From Streptomyces kanamyceticus (GTDB lineage: Bacteria > Actinomycetota > Actinomycetes > Streptomycetales > Streptomycetaceae): a DNA stretch of 64,000 nt. Positions 63,754-64,000 of this stretch are shown here, in pieces. How positions within the stretch are numbered: the stretch's first letter is position 1; every line of letters starts with the position of its first letter. The stretch spans positions 6,324,001 to 6,388,000 of the forward strand of contig NZ_CP023699.1 in NCBI RefSeq assembly GCF_008704495.1, given 5' to 3'. The position numbers were made by a program, and so were the translations under genes. Under the pieces are notes generated by a model. The model was not told where the DNA came from, searched no databases, and was given only the letters and a program-made list of their open reading frames with translations.

Positions 63754-64000
63754 CTAGATCGCCAGGGACAGCAACACCGGCGCAGCCCCACGGTTAAGCG
63801 TGTCCGCAGCCTCCCGCAAGCGATGCGCATGCTCGACCGGCAGGGAAAGCGCAAGGCACCCCACAGCGGCACCCGCGGTGATCGGCACGGCCGCACACAC
63901 CGTGCCCACCGCGTACTCCTGAAGATCAAGCACCGGCACCGTGGCCGGTTGAGCGGCAAGACGATTCAGCAGCACCCGCTCGTTCGTGATCGTCCGGGAC
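63754..64000 (-). CDS. IclR-type regulator, C-terminal part
   Basis: The minus-strand frame is open to the window edge and stops at 63754-63756. The translation (LLNRLAAQPATVPVLDLQEY, AVGTVCAAVPITAGAAVGCL, ALSLPVEHAHRLREAADTLN) matches the end of the IclR ligand-binding domain. The N-terminal helix-turn-helix lies outside the window, so its start and target are unknown. Confidence 0.75.
   Translation of the reverse strand, partial: SRTITNERVLLNRLAAQPATVPVLDLQEYAVGTVCAAVPITAGAAVGCLALSLPVEHAHRLREAADTLNRGAAPVLLSLAI

Overview
The window is a high-G+C actinobacterial chromosome segment and almost certainly Streptomyces. Evidence: strong G/C third-position bias, GTG/TTG starts, rare TTA codons, short intergenic 'GGGGAACTGCGCG' repeats, class E and F sortases, and a gene order matching the core-chromosome cslA-glxA region of Streptomyces. 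No phage, plasmid, CRISPR or secondary-metabolite cluster is visible.

Layout. 0-5.8 kb: end of rph, two tandem paralogous lipoproteins, rdgB, tRNA-Leu(UAG), an MHS-family transporter, bcp, a DUF3618 protein, a GroES-like protein and sugE/gdx behind a guanidine-III riboswitch. 5.8-16.9 kb: a class A penicillin-binding protein, a three-gene ABC exporter, a DUF1707 protein, a secreted SGNH hydrolase, a DUF445 protein, an AdpA-like regulator and small membrane proteins. 17-18.2 kb: a lower-G+C MrcB_N plus PD-(D/E)xK nuclease, probably acquired. 18.3-25 kb: SEC-C protein, sortase E, DUF3311/solute symporter, MFS remnant, YidC paralogue, FAH-family enzyme.

25-29.8 kb is the most unusual stretch. 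It holds an unknown membrane-anchored protein, a trypsin-fold protein whose nucleophile Ser is Ala, a TPR protein with a PLD-like C-terminus and a TTA codon, and on the other strand a viperin-like radical SAM protein with a NUDIX hydrolase. 29.8-33.6 kb: UPF0303 protein, Gfo/Idh/MocA oxidoreductase, divergent ROK regulator and an LAETG wall-anchored protein. 33.7-42.9 kb: a probable organophosphonate uptake and breakdown cluster (GntR regulator, FAD amine oxidase, phosphonatase-like HAD, four-gene ABC importer, secreted phosphodiesterase, NagD-like HAD), with a shared candidate operator motif.

43-55.6 kb: class F sortase with a secreted partner, then the tip-glycan locus (GH6 hydrolase, glxA copper oxidase, cslA glucan synthase), a FadR-type regulator, tRNA-Lys, an NlpC/P60 wall hydrolase, an SPFH protein, a small kinase and an AA10 lytic polysaccharide monooxygenase. 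CslA should make an extracellular beta-glucan at the hyphal tip, GlxA oxidises it, and GH6 and LPMO trim glycan or wall. 55.7-64 kb: an acyl-CoA synthetase-like enzyme, a small secreted protein, two related histidine kinase/response regulator pairs, a DedA protein, a second identical tRNA-Lys inside a 125-bp direct repeat, and the end of an IclR-type regulator.

The calls come from reading translations and motifs by eye; no database search was run. Start sites and family assignments are therefore judgements, with confidence given per entry.
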